Shown here piece by piece: positions 12,701 through 23,005 of a stretch of 64,000 nt of DNA (position 1 is the stretch's first letter; each line of letters starts with the position of its first letter). The translations under genes were made by a program, and so were the position numbers. The notes under the pieces were generated by a model, which searched no databases, was not told the DNA's origin, and saw only the letters and a program-made list of their open reading frames with translations. Where the stretch lies: contig CAJINV010000005.1 of the NCBI GenBank assembly GCA_905178155.1, forward strand, positions 3,950,918-4,014,917, read 5' to 3'. Origin of the DNA: Amoebophrya sp. A120 (Eukaryota > Sar > Dinophyceae > Syndiniales > Amoebophryaceae).

Positions 12701-12765
12701 CATTTGGTTGGTCTTCGTGGTCTGTTAGTTCCTCTACCCAAAGTAGAAGCGCCTACATTTTGTCA

Positions 12766-14026
12766 CTACATTGTACCTCCATGGTAGTTGTTCCGCCCAC
12801 CAGCACCAGCAGCCGCGCGTGAGAAGTCTGCATCTTTACTCGCTTTGTTGCTCCGGTAGCTGCCACGACGGCCGTTGTTGCGGGTGCCCTGCCCTGCGCC
12901 TGCAGTTGGTTCATTTTTGTTTTCTGTTCCACGGTACTAAGGGTGTCACGGTAGGCGTACTACAGTAGTACTTTTACTAATTTTTAGTTTGCAATGACCG
13001 AACTCGTTCGAGCGGAAGAGGAGCGGGCTTCATTTTGTTCTCCTGACCCTAACCCAAAGTCATGAAAATGACTTATTGGAGTTGAGTGTAGTCCCGAGAA
13101 TCAACTGCTAATACCAAGCAGATGAGTGCACAGTTGAAAAGCCTACCATGCTGTTTGTTGTCCACCGCCACACTCGACAACTTTTTGTCGACCGACGCGA
13201 TCGTGGACGGTCGCCGGCTGTTGGCGTTGCGCAGGGGAGCGGGACCCGCGCCCGGTGGGCGGGGCGGCAACGCGCGCTGCTCGTTGTCCTCATCCCACCG
13301 CCATTCCGCAAATTCCTGGTGGTCGAGCATTTTCCGCACCGGCTGGACCGCCTGGAGGGACGTTGCGTGATTCACATGGTCCTTGCTCCCCATGGTCCTC
13401 GCACTTTTGTTTTCCAGCAAAGCCGCGTCGCGGACGAGATTGCGGTTGCTGTGATTGGTCGATCCCTGATCCCGGAGGGGGCCGTGAGAGTGCAGCGGTT
13501 GATGCGCGTGAAAGTCGTTGTCGTACAGGTGCACGTTGCGGTGGTCCACGCGCTCCCCGTACACGTCAAACGCGCCCCCAGTCCCGCCGCGCACATTGTA
13601 CGCCACCATCTTGCCGGACCGCTCGTCCGGCTGGATTTCGTACGTGACCTCGTCCCCGCGGGCCAGGGGGCGCCCGATCACGCGGTTCGCGTGGACAAAC
13701 ACGTCTGTGCCGTCCTCCTGCATGATGAAGCCGTACTTCTGCGTGACCATGAAGAACTTTACCTGGCCCTTGTACACCTTGCTCCGCGGTTGCGCCGGCC
13801 GGTGCGGTGTTGCAGCTTTCTCCTCTGCTGCTGGTTCCACTGCGGCAACATGGGTGGTTGTTTTGACGTCGGGCAGCTTCGATACACTAGTATTTTCGTC
13901 CTCCACATCAGCAGCTCTAGTAGGGACAGAAGCTGCAGCACACGGCGAAGACTGCGATGAATCCAGCTGCATACTCTGCGACGCAACGGGCTGCAACGCC
14001 GCCACCTCCTCTGAAAAAATCGCCAT
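12766..14026 (-). CDS. Cold-shock-domain RNA/DNA-binding protein with RG-rich tail (337 aa)
   Basis: Two exons, 13147-14026 and 12766-12899, joined by a GT-AG intron (GTAGGC...CTGCAG). They sum to 1014 nt. The cold-shock domain is at residues 85-148, with RNP1-like KYGFI and RNP2-like VFVH plus VKFFMVTQKYGFIMQEDGTD. The N-terminal 80 residues are Ala/Thr/Ser-rich and disordered. The tail encoded by exon 2 is RNNGRRGSYRSN and GGRNNYHGG, an RG/RGG-type basic tail common in Y-box proteins. Family role: single-stranded nucleic-acid binding, mRNA packaging and translational control. I chose the ATG at 14026 because the longer frame begins with a TTG. Confidence 0.92.
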
Positions 14027-14487
14027 TACGGCGTGCGTCAAGAGGCGCGTGCGTCGGGCGTAAGAGATCGGTAAACCCGGCCCACCTTTCGAACTTCTGT
14101 CCGCTGTTTCGTTCGATTAATTCTGTGTGACTACCAAAAATTGACTACCTACGCAAAACGACCACCAGACATGGTCGCTGTACATCAGCCAAATTATTGC
14201 AACAAAACTAGACCCGTAATCTTTCGAATTTTTTTTCATGAGGAAAAAGATCTCGTAGCTTCAACAGGCAAGTTTCTACTACTACTTTTTTAACTTTATG
14301 TCAGTCTTCGCTCTTTTTAATTTTTTCTCATTTGGATGCCTTTCATCGTTTTGTTCCCTCTTGCGCTCATCGCCTGAGATGAAGAACCCAAGTGGTTGTA
14401 AAACCAGGCATCGGAGGTGGAGGAAAAAGGCAATGAAACAGTAGAGGCCCCTTCGCGCATGCATTGGCTTCCGCACAACGGAATCAG
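14027..14487. other. Intergenic, nothing recognised
   Basis: AT-rich 460-bp spacer upstream of the cold-shock gene, presumably containing its promoter. No motif, repeat or TIR was recognised. It ends at the first copy of the 31-bp repeat that bounds the GC-rich block. Confidence 0.4.
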
Positions 14488-16426
14488 CTAGAAGCGGCGA
14501 TGGGGAACAGTATGGGAACATTAATTTCTACGATCGACCGATAAGGTGTAGTTCATGTGGGCTGACTAGAGCTCAGTGTGCACATGGTCGATGACCACGC
14601 GCCGAGGACGAGCACTGGAAACACAGGACGCGCGAACAGCTGCGCTGTGTAATTACGCGGGACTTTGGGCGCTGCCTTCAACATCTGATCATGACCCGCC
14701 GGGTGCGGATCGCGCGCCATGCAACTCGCGCGGGGCGAGTGCGGGCACGGCGTGCGTGCGCACGAGGGGACTCAGGGTATCTCCCGGTCGCCGCGTTTCA
14801 AAGTACCCAAGCAATCGCCGAGGGCGTCGGCCATCATTAGCACCGCTCGCGCCAGACGGGCGCCATAGCGCCGGCCATTGCCGGCTTTCGGAGGAGTCAA
14901 ACCACTGCCGGCTTTCGGAGGAGGGCAAGCGCCAGGCGGGGGCGCGTGCCGAGCCCCCCGCCACTGTAGACGGAGCTGGCCCACCCATACACCGGGAGGG
15001 GGGGCGCGGGGCACTTCGCTCGCAATGGTGTTCCGGGATTGCGCCGGGGGGGATGGATGCTGGCGCATGTTCGGCAAAGCCACAAGCTGCTGGCCGCCAA
15101 AGGAGTCGAGCAGCCCCTGACGCTATGGGCCACGCGCGACACGTTTGCCACATTCACGGCCGCTACTGCAGCTACTTCGTCGCATGAGGTGGGTTCGATC
15201 GGGATGTAGGGCCCACTTCCCTGCGGTTTCCAATCGCTGGCGCGGTGTTCTTCATCAAGATCTACTGGCATTTGCTCCGCCGGCAGCTGCAACACCGACC
15301 GGAGGGCGGGGCCCGGCCGAAGTTGCTGCCGCAACAGAAGCTCAGGGCTCCCGCGGGGGATTCCACGTCGCCGCGCCGGAGAGAATCCGCACGAAGGGCC
15401 CCCCAAATCTGTTTCCACAATTCCACCGCCCGAACCACCAGGGCAGGCGTCGCACGTTATGCCACTGCCTGCAGGAAATGGCACGGAATGCCCCAAGGGG
15501 GCGCGCTCCCGCCCCTGCTTCGATTTTGCTGGGCACAAACGAAGCCCATAGCAGGGCCGCAACAAGACTCGCGGGGCCCAAAGCCGCACTTCCCCGGGCT
15601 CTTCCCTCCGAGACGCTTCCAGCAAAGGGAAGGGCCGGGCCGCGCGGTCGAAGACCATTCGCCACGCTTGTTCAGTAGCTCCGGCAACCCTGCGCGGGCG
15701 CAGCAAGGCAATGCGCGCGCGCATTTCCCCTATCCAGGGCGCCGGCTGCCGTGCGGCGGCCTCTGGCGCCAGTCCCTCCCCATTCGGCCAGACAAGAAAC
15801 TGAAGAGCGCCGCCCCACGTTGCACGAAAGAAAACTGCCGGCGCCCGGTTTGTAATTCATTACAGTCAGCGCACCGCCCCACGAAGGCGCCCGACTTGTA
15901 GCCGCACTGCGTAGGACGCATGCCATGCGTCCACATCTTTAGCCCAATAGGGGGCGGCCTGGCCCGTCCCCCGCATGAAGACTTCAGCCGCCGGCGATGA
16001 TATCCACCACATGCCGCCGGGGCATGTCCCCGCAGGGGGGCAGGCCGCCACCCTGGTGCTGCCTGTGCAGGAGCATGGGGGCGTCTCCGCGAACCCTGGC
16101 GGGCATGCCGTCCGCCTCGGCGAGTTCATCTAGGTCCCCAAGGTTGTCGCCATATAATGGCGCGCCGGCTACATGGCGCGCGCCCCGGAGGAATGTGCCC
16201 GCGCACTGTTCGCCAGGTGTGGCGCACCGGTTCCCCCGGTGCGGCGCACCAGGTGGCCGCTAAGATGGGCGCCTCCACGGTCGGCGGAGGTGGCGCCGGC
16301 CCTGGGGCGGGGATTTCGCCCGCCGATAAGTAGACTACGCAGGCGGCAACTTCCTGTCTTGCGGCCAAGAAGGGCGCTGCCAGCGCTTTAGCCGGTAGAA
16401 GCGGCGACGGGGAACAGAATGGGAAC
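14488..16426. mobile_element. GC-rich 1.9-kb block bounded by direct repeats
   Basis: A strongly GC-rich island, clearly unlike its surroundings. It is bracketed by direct repeats of about 32 bp at 14489-14520 and 16395-16426 (TAGAAGCGGCGAYGGGGAAC... then ATGGGAACA, about two mismatches). Inside, overlapping ORFs of 80-275 codons run on both strands, as expected from GC-rich DNA without stops. None shows a transposase, reverse transcriptase or other domain I recognise. An internal 21-bp motif (GCCGGCTTTCGGAGGAG) is duplicated near 14880 and 14909. It could be a non-autonomous insertion or a displaced GC-rich repeat; the coding status is unsupported. Confidence 0.45.
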
Positions 16427-16919
16427 AGTATAGCAGGCCGTTCAGTCCTGTGCTCTAGCTCCTTTCCGCCACCGGAAGATGAAGCCTATTCAAGTTGCTT
16501 CGTGGCCCTACTTGAAGTGGAAGCCTGCAACTGTCGTAATGGAATCTTTACAAAGGAGTTCTGGTTATAAAAAGGTAGCGGTTCGTTCTTCATCTTACAA
16601 GAAACTCAATATTTTTGGACGCAAGTGGAGTACATCGCCGATTTGAAACTTGTACAATGGGGGCAAGAAGACGCACCTGATATCAATAATTGCAAGCACA
16701 GGAAATGAAGCGATCAAGAAGTGCCAGACTTGATGAATAACGAGAGGCAAGCCATTGCCATTTTTGCTTTCACAATTTTATTCGAAAGACAAGCTTTTTA
16801 GTCCTCCTTTGACTACTAGATCGTTAAACTGCACGTCGCAGTTCGACAGTGTATTGTGGGGGTTGAAGTAATGACTGCCGTACAGGAGAAAACTATCATC
16901 ACTGAATTCATCGGAAACC
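16427..16919. other. Intergenic, nothing recognised
   Basis: 490-bp spacer downstream of the PRPP synthetase stop at 16920. Moderately AT-rich; no gene, repeat or TIR was recognised. Confidence 0.4.
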
Positions 16920-18984
16920 TTATTTCCCGACGACGTCCCACGAGAGCGATTCGTTTTGGTAGATCCTGCGCAAGCCATCCGCCACGAGAACGGCAATGCT
17001 TGCGATCTTGATGTTCTTGACCTTGTGTCGCCCGTCGTCGCCGTTGATGGTGTCCGTTACCACCAGCTCCTCCAGCACACTGTTCTTGATCTTTTCCAGC
17101 GCGTTTTCTGACAACACGCCGTGAGTGACAAACGCGTAAATGCGGCGGGCGCCGTGCTTTTTCAGGTTCGCGGCGGCCTCGCAGAGCGTGCCGGCGGTGT
17201 CCACCAAGTCGTCGACGATGATAACGTCCCGGTCCCGCACATCACCGACCAAATCCATGGAAGCAACCTCCCCTGGCCGTATCCTCTGCTTCGATATCAT
17301 GGCCAACTTGCAGTCTTCCACGCCATACTTCATCAGCTTCGACTGGAACTGCCGTGCGCGATCGCTGTTTTAACGAGTGATGTGGAGGAACGACGTCAAA
17401 TCGATATTAAATGTCGAAACGCTTTTGCTGGAAAATGCAGAGGACAAAGACGCACAACCAGTTTTGAAATGTGATCGTGGACGAGGAAGCGGGTTTGTAT
17501 ACTACTCGCCTGGAAGGAAGATGAAGCAAAAATCGGAGAAGACCGAAATCCAGAAAAGAAGTCAGCGTCACCAGCGACAACGACGACTTAAACTCCCATC
17601 CATGCTAGCATCCTAGTGCGATGTTGAAAAAAGGAATCTTCAAATGAACAAATTGACCCAGATATTATTACACGCCTCCCGCATCAGGGCTGATCACGCA
17701 GACGCGGGGGCCAAGTTTTTGTTCCCGAGCGAAGTATTCGACGCCGATGCTCATCGCCGACAAGTTGTCGAAGGGGCAGTGGGGGGGGAAGAACCCTTGG
17801 ATCGCCCCGTTGTGCAGGTCGACGGACAGCACGCGGTCCGCGCCCATAGCGATAATCATATTGGCGACGTCGGCGGCGGCAATGGGGACACGACTCGAAT
17901 TCTTGCGGTCCGCTCGCGCGTACCCGTAGTAGGGGATCACCGCGGTGATGCGTTTCGCCGAGGCTCTGCGCGCCGTGCTGATCATGAAAAGCAGTTCCAC
18001 CAAATTTTCGTTCACCGGGGGACACGTCGGCTGAATGATGAAAATATCCTTCCCCCGGCAGGACTGCTGGATCTGGATCCGCGTCTCGCCATCCTTAAAC
18101 CGCGTAACCAGGGCCGGGGCAAGTTCTGTGGTTTTTTTTTCATCAGGAGTTCTCGAGTACAACTACTTCCCAGAAGTTTATTGGCAACTAAGTAAGTAGT
18201 GCTTGTTACCAATACGAATCGTGGTTCGAATCATTGCATCCAGTAGTTCGGATTTATTATCATTTACCGATCACAAAGCTGAAGTCTTCTCTGTCTTCGA
18301 CCGGGGACCTCCAGATAAATTGCAGAATATACCTACGCCCAGGTGTTTTGCAATCTTTCTTGCGAGGCGCGGGTTTGCATTTCCGGACAGTAACATGAAG
18401 TCGCTACTGTCTCGGCTTTCGTCCTTTTTCTGGGGTTTTTGATTGTAGAAACTTCGGGCCAGCTCCGGCTGGTGCTGCACGCTGGCATCCCACGTAGCTC
18501 CTGGCTCCGGGCGGGCCGGAATTTTCGTGCCTGATTTCCACCGGGGGAACCAGGAGCTGGTATCTTGCTGGCTGCTTGCAGCTCCGGAGCTTGCTGCCCC
18601 GCCTCCTGTGGCACCGCCCGCTCCTTCTTCGCACAAACACAGACTGGAGGAGGTCGCGGTAACGGAAGTGCCCAGCACCAAGCCTGCTACGAGTGCGGCC
18701 GACAGAAACCCGGTTGCAGGTAGTTCTAGGGTAGTTTGCGGCGAACTTGAAGATGCACCCGTGCGCTCTCCGGTCGTCCTTGTGCTCGTCGCGAAAGCTC
18801 TCGTCCGAAATGCATCACCAGAGTCGATGAATAGTGGCCGTTTATTAAGTGCAAAAGCAAGCGGGGCGCTACCGGAGTCCCTTGTTCGTGCGGTAAGTCT
18901 ACTGTTCTTCGCAGTAGTTGCAAGTGGCGCCGCATGTCTTGACAAGCGTGCCCCCGCGAGCCGGGATGCTCGTGCTGCGATCAT
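16920..18984 (-). CDS. PRPS: Ribose-phosphate pyrophosphokinase with long N-terminal extension (516 aa)
   Basis: Makes PRPP from ribose 5-phosphate and ATP for nucleotide, His and Trp synthesis. Three exons, 18333-18984, 17672-18125 and 16920-17364, with GT-AG introns; phases agree and sum to 1551 nt. The catalytic part begins near residue 194 (FMLLSGNANPRLARKIAKHLGV) and continues ELAPALVTRFKDGETRI, PVNENLVELLFM, AVIPYYGYARADRK and VLSVDLHNG. The junction reads SPDAGGVDRAR, and the PRPP-binding loop is VIIVDDLVDTAGTL. About 190 residues precede it: an Arg/Ala/Ser-rich start (MIAARASRLAGARLSRHAA) like an organelle presequence, and a hydrophobic stretch near residues 89-108 (ATGFLSAALVAGLVLG). 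That suggests mitochondrial or plastid-remnant import or membrane anchoring (inference). The start at 18984 is the first ATG; an in-frame TTG lies four codons upstream. Confidence 0.95.
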
Positions 18985-19628
18985 CGTCAGAGGCAAGAGA
19001 TGAAAACACTTAACCTAAAAAAGGCCGGTGGCACGCACATGCCCACAGCCCTCTCTGCAAATCAACTATGAGCATGACGTGTGACCGGAATAGATCCAGA
19101 TGAAATCAAAATTTGGTTGGTGCGCAGTGGTAAAAGTGCAACTTTCTTCCGAAGGTTCGGAGAGTGAATTCTCGCGTTTGGTGTTCTTCTACGAGGCCAC
19201 AATATTGCTAGTCATTCATAATTGAAGATGTGAATACGGCAACTCTGCGGCAGTAGATTTCGTGAAAAAAGCCGAGTCAAGTGATATTGAAGCACAGAAA
19301 AGACATATGCAAAAGACTTCCATATTTGTACCGATATGAGCAGCTGCCAAGCATTCCTCCCTATATTAATGTCTCTCCAGTTGATTTTCTTTCGGATTCT
19401 TCCAGAGCGAACAAATTTAATTTTTCTCGAGATAAAGGGTGAAGATTTTTCGTGGTGCGGTCTCGAAAACTGCGCAGCACGGACATTGGTTCTACTCTTA
19501 ATACCGACCACATTGCAATGTTCATCACGCTGCGTAGCTTGTAGTTTCTATCATGCGAAAAGAATGCAAATCTGACGAGCCACAAGCCTTTTCAAGTAGT
19601 ACAACTGCCTCCTACCCCGATTGGCCGG
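18985..19628. other. Intergenic, nothing recognised
   Basis: Spacer between the PRPP synthetase start and the carrier gene stop. Short ORFs only; no repeats or RNA-gene motifs seen. Confidence 0.4.
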
Positions 19629-22051
19629 CTAGAAGGATTCAGACCGGTTGTAATATCGCCAGTAGCAGTCTTCGAGCACCGCGGTCCACACCCCAACCGT
19701 GCCCCAGTTGATGCCACGAATCATGCCCTTCCGAAGACCGGCCCACAGCGCTCCGCGGAACGGGTCCCGCGCTGCCTCGAGCGCGGCGTTGTAAAGGGAG
19801 ATGCGGGGCTTGGTGTGCATTAGTGTCTTCACGCGATCCGGGTAGTTGGTGGCCACTTCCGCAATGGACCCGGTGATAGAACCGGCCATGAACCCAATCC
19901 CCATCTTTTGTAACAAGGAAGAGCTACTAGTGCTCGGTGCGCCGGGCTGTTGCGCTGGCGAGGCCCCCGCTGCGCCCGCGCTAGTCGTGGTAGTAGATGA
20001 AGAAGTGCCTCCACCAGCGGCCATGTCCTTGTTCTTCGCCACTGCCGTCGCGGGGCCGCTGCTAGTCGTGGCGAACATTGGCGCGAGAAGAAACTTGGTG
20101 GGGCCGATACTCTGCAGAACGATAGCGTTCGCGAGACTTTTGCGTACTACGCCGGCAAACACCCCCTTGAAGAAGGCGCGCATGCCGTCAAGCCGGTACA
20201 AGTGCTTACTGGCCGCGATGAATGACCGTTCTTGGTGCGCAATTTGAAAATTCTTCACCACCACTGGAGGCATCGCGAGAAACTCACCCGTGCCTGCAAA
20301 GCAAATTGATAATTTGGGTGCATGATACATTCACGTTGTCTTATCGGCACGAAAAATAGTAATTCATTGTGCTGACCTTCAAGCCGGAGAGTCACTGGGC
20401 TGCGAAACAAGAACGGAGTCAATAAGTAAGTACCTGCTGCCACCATGCTGCCGGCGAATTTCAAGACCTGGCTATCCGTGCGCTTTTTAACTTCCCGCTG
20501 GATGTTCTGGTCGATCAGCAAAGTGAGCCCGAATCGCTGGCCCTGCGCGATCGCGCCCATGGGGAGGCCCAAGACGTAGGTGGACAACGTGTTCGGGGCG
20601 CGCGCACCCACCTGCCGCAGTACTTTCGCCACGTCGAGCCAGTGCGTGGCGGTTGCGCTGGTGATACCCGCGAGACAGCCGGCCGACAATGTCAGTACCT
20701 GTTTCGCTTGTTTCGGCAGCGCGGGCCGCACGATTTCGGAGTCCTCCTTGGTAAGCTTTGTGGCGCCGCTGCGCGTCTTCGCGGTGTACTCAGGGAGCAG
20801 CTCTGCTCCCACACCAGGAATCAGAAATGGCGGCTGGTAGGTGATGGGAAAGGAGGACACTGCGCCCAACCGCTCGAGGAGCGGCACCAGTTGTGGCTCC
20901 CTCAGATCGAGGAAGATTTCCGTATCCGCCACGGGCTCAGTGATCACGCGACTCTTCAAGTCCAACAGCAGCTGGTACCGCTTCTGCTGCTCTGCGCTCG
21001 CGCTTTCTGGCAGCGCCACGGGGAACAGGCCGTCGAGGAGGTCACCTTTGCTTGCCGCGCCTGCGTCGGTGCGTGCTGTCGAGTAAGGAGGAAAAAGGTT
21101 CATGTAACTCGCCCAGGAGGAAGTACGTGTAGCCGCCTGATGTAACTCGCTCGCGTCGCTGGCACTGGGCCTGCTGGACGATGGAAGAGCGTAGTAGACC
21201 CAGCTCCGAAACGCGTCGAGCCAGTGTTTACTGGTGCCCTTAGCAGAAGAAGTGCTGGAAGACGAACCCCCAGCTTGTTCTCTTTCAGCGGAAGAGGACT
21301 TTGTGCGCGCCGAACTGAGGTCGAATCCCCGGAGGTACTTCTCGATCTTTTCATCCTCATATGACAGTGCACAAACCCCCCTCCTCCTCATTTGTACATG
21401 CATGGACAGCAATACAAACACCAACACAGGTGGATGCTATGCATGACAAGTTCATACCCTGAGTGTTGTACTGTTTAGACTCCCAAAATTTGTGATGCAG
21501 ATAGTTCCACAGGGTAGCAACTGGATTTGACACTCTGCATGACAAATGAGGGGGAGGGGGAGTTGTGCACTGTGATACCTCACCCGGCTCCTCCTCGATG
21601 CAACGCCGGATTTTTCGCAACTGTTTCTGCTGCTTCTCAAGCAACCGGACGCGGGAGAGCTCCAGGCGGTCGACCTCCTGAAGTAGCAAGTACCTGGTTT
21701 TTTTTTCCCATTTTATTTTCATTCAAAAGTCGTCTTGTGAAATTTCATCCACGCATCTTCATCAGTGTTGGCGCTCGCAGCATGCGCTGAAAGAAGTCGT
21801 TTGGTTTCTCGTGACAAAAAATAAACGCAAAAGCGCATCAAAATGAAAGTATTATACCGTCTCTTTTCCAGAGCCGTTTCGACGCGATCGCAATGGTCGC
21901 GCACCTCATTTCGGGCTTCTTGAATCCTTTTGTTGATCTCCTGCACACGCACTTCAATGCCCTGCTCCGCGCTTTCAAGCTCGCGCTGCAAGAAGGACTG
22001 TAGTCGAAGGATTTCTTTCTCATGCTCAGCCTCGGGTGCGACGAGAGGCAT
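19629..22051 (-). CDS. Mitochondrial-carrier-like protein with N-terminal coiled coil (about 631 aa)
   Basis: Exons 21858-22051, 21579-21693, 20434-21355 and 19629-20293 sum to 1896 nt, all junctions in phase. The first 100 residues are a charged coiled coil (EILRLQSFLQRELESAEQ, VRDHCDRVETALEKR, RLELSRVRLLEKQQKQL). The C-terminal half holds carrier-like repeats: GCLAGITSATATHWLDVAKVL, a degenerate first-helix signature, GTGEFLAMPPVVVKNFQIAHQ, FFKGVFAGVVRKSLANAI, GSITGSIAEVATNYPDRVKTL and LWAGLRKGMIRGINWG. The Px(D/E)xx(K/R) motifs are partly degenerate, so it may be an atypical carrier or outer-membrane relative. Substrate is unknown. A plausible upstream exon starts at ATG 22310 (MWDLISTNSDKFVSRELQEEL) but its donor was not resolved, so the true N-terminus may be longer. 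The second intron is a family-6 introner with GT-AG ends. Confidence 0.75.
21360..21577 (-). mobile_element. Introner, family 6, in the carrier-like gene
   Basis: 218 bp, ends TATCACAGTGCACAACTCCC and, inverted, TATGACAGTGCACAAACCCC. TSD TGAGG on the gene strand on both sides. Exact removal joins CIEEEPGE to DEKIEKYLRGF. Because the TSD has the form NNAGG, exact removal can use GT-AG, one of only three in the window. Confidence 0.92.
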
Positions 22052-22310
22052 AGCATAAGATATTGTTCACAATGCACTCTTGACACAGAAGCAGTCCTCG
22101 CTGGCTTGTAGCAGAGCTATCTCTCGAACAAACGAATACTGCAAAAAGGGCACCACAAAGACGACGCAGCCCCTTAATACTCCCCTTGAGACTGAAAATT
22201 TGCAAGCAGGAAAATCTTGTAACCAACAGACATAAGTGCATAATATGCAGCTCCTCCTGCAGTTCCCGCGACACAAACTTATCACTGTTGGTCGAAATGA
22301 GGTCCCACAT

Positions 22311-23005
22311 ACGTGACCTACGTAACGGGAAGTAGTGCGTTTTGTCGGCAAAAAAAGTTGTTTGTCGGGAACAGTGTGGTCAATGCACGTCGAGCAGGTT
22401 TTTATGCCACATCATCCGCAGCTGTGCAAAACACAACCAAATTCGTAGCTGCAAGCTCAGCCTGCCTCGTCGATATTCCATTTCATTGGGCCACTTCATG
22501 CCTAAAATTTCAAGTGAATTTTCAAATGTGCCGTTTTGAGCAGGGCACGCAGTTTTTCTTTACTGTTGCATTTTCGTTTGACAGGTGAATCCGGTTTGCA
22601 AATTGTGTCAAAGATACATCAACTACGAGAAGTGCTTTGTGCATGCGAAAAGTGCGACTACGGTACTTACTTTATTCTCTGAAACGACAAAACTAACTCT
22701 ACCCCGTGCTTCTCTCGAAACGACAAAAATATAGTGCATTTAGAGTAGAGCAGAAAATTTTTCGAAAGTAGTAAACTGGAAACAGGAGGTGCTTGAAAAG
22801 AAAAGGAAGCTCATTTACGTTGTCATGAAGGCTTTCTTCATGATGTTCGGACAAACAGCACTATAAGAACGCTAGTACCAAATCATAATCAAGAACAGGT
22901 GAAAAACAAAAACGCGAGCTCGTTCTACGTCACCCGCTGTGAACTCAAATGTAATTTTATCTTACTTCATCACCCACGTACGAGCACCTGGTGCCGCTTG
23001 ACGGT
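22311..23005. other. Intergenic, nothing recognised
   Basis: AT-rich spacer upstream of the carrier-like gene and downstream of the 849-codon ORF. No motifs or repeats recognised; likely promoter and 3' flank only. Confidence 0.4.

Noticed and set aside
12570-12720. Possible C/D snoRNA around the direct repeat, with ATGATGA at 12569
   Set aside because: No box D at suitable distance and no rRNA-complementary guide could be found.
13148-14063. Plus-strand ORFs (270 and 181 codons) opposite the cold-shock gene
   Set aside because: Antisense shadows of the conserved cold-shock exon.
14576-15901. Overlapping ORFs of 200-275 codons on both strands in the GC-rich block
   Set aside because: They overlap in five frames, lack any domain, and are expected from GC-rich DNA with few stops.
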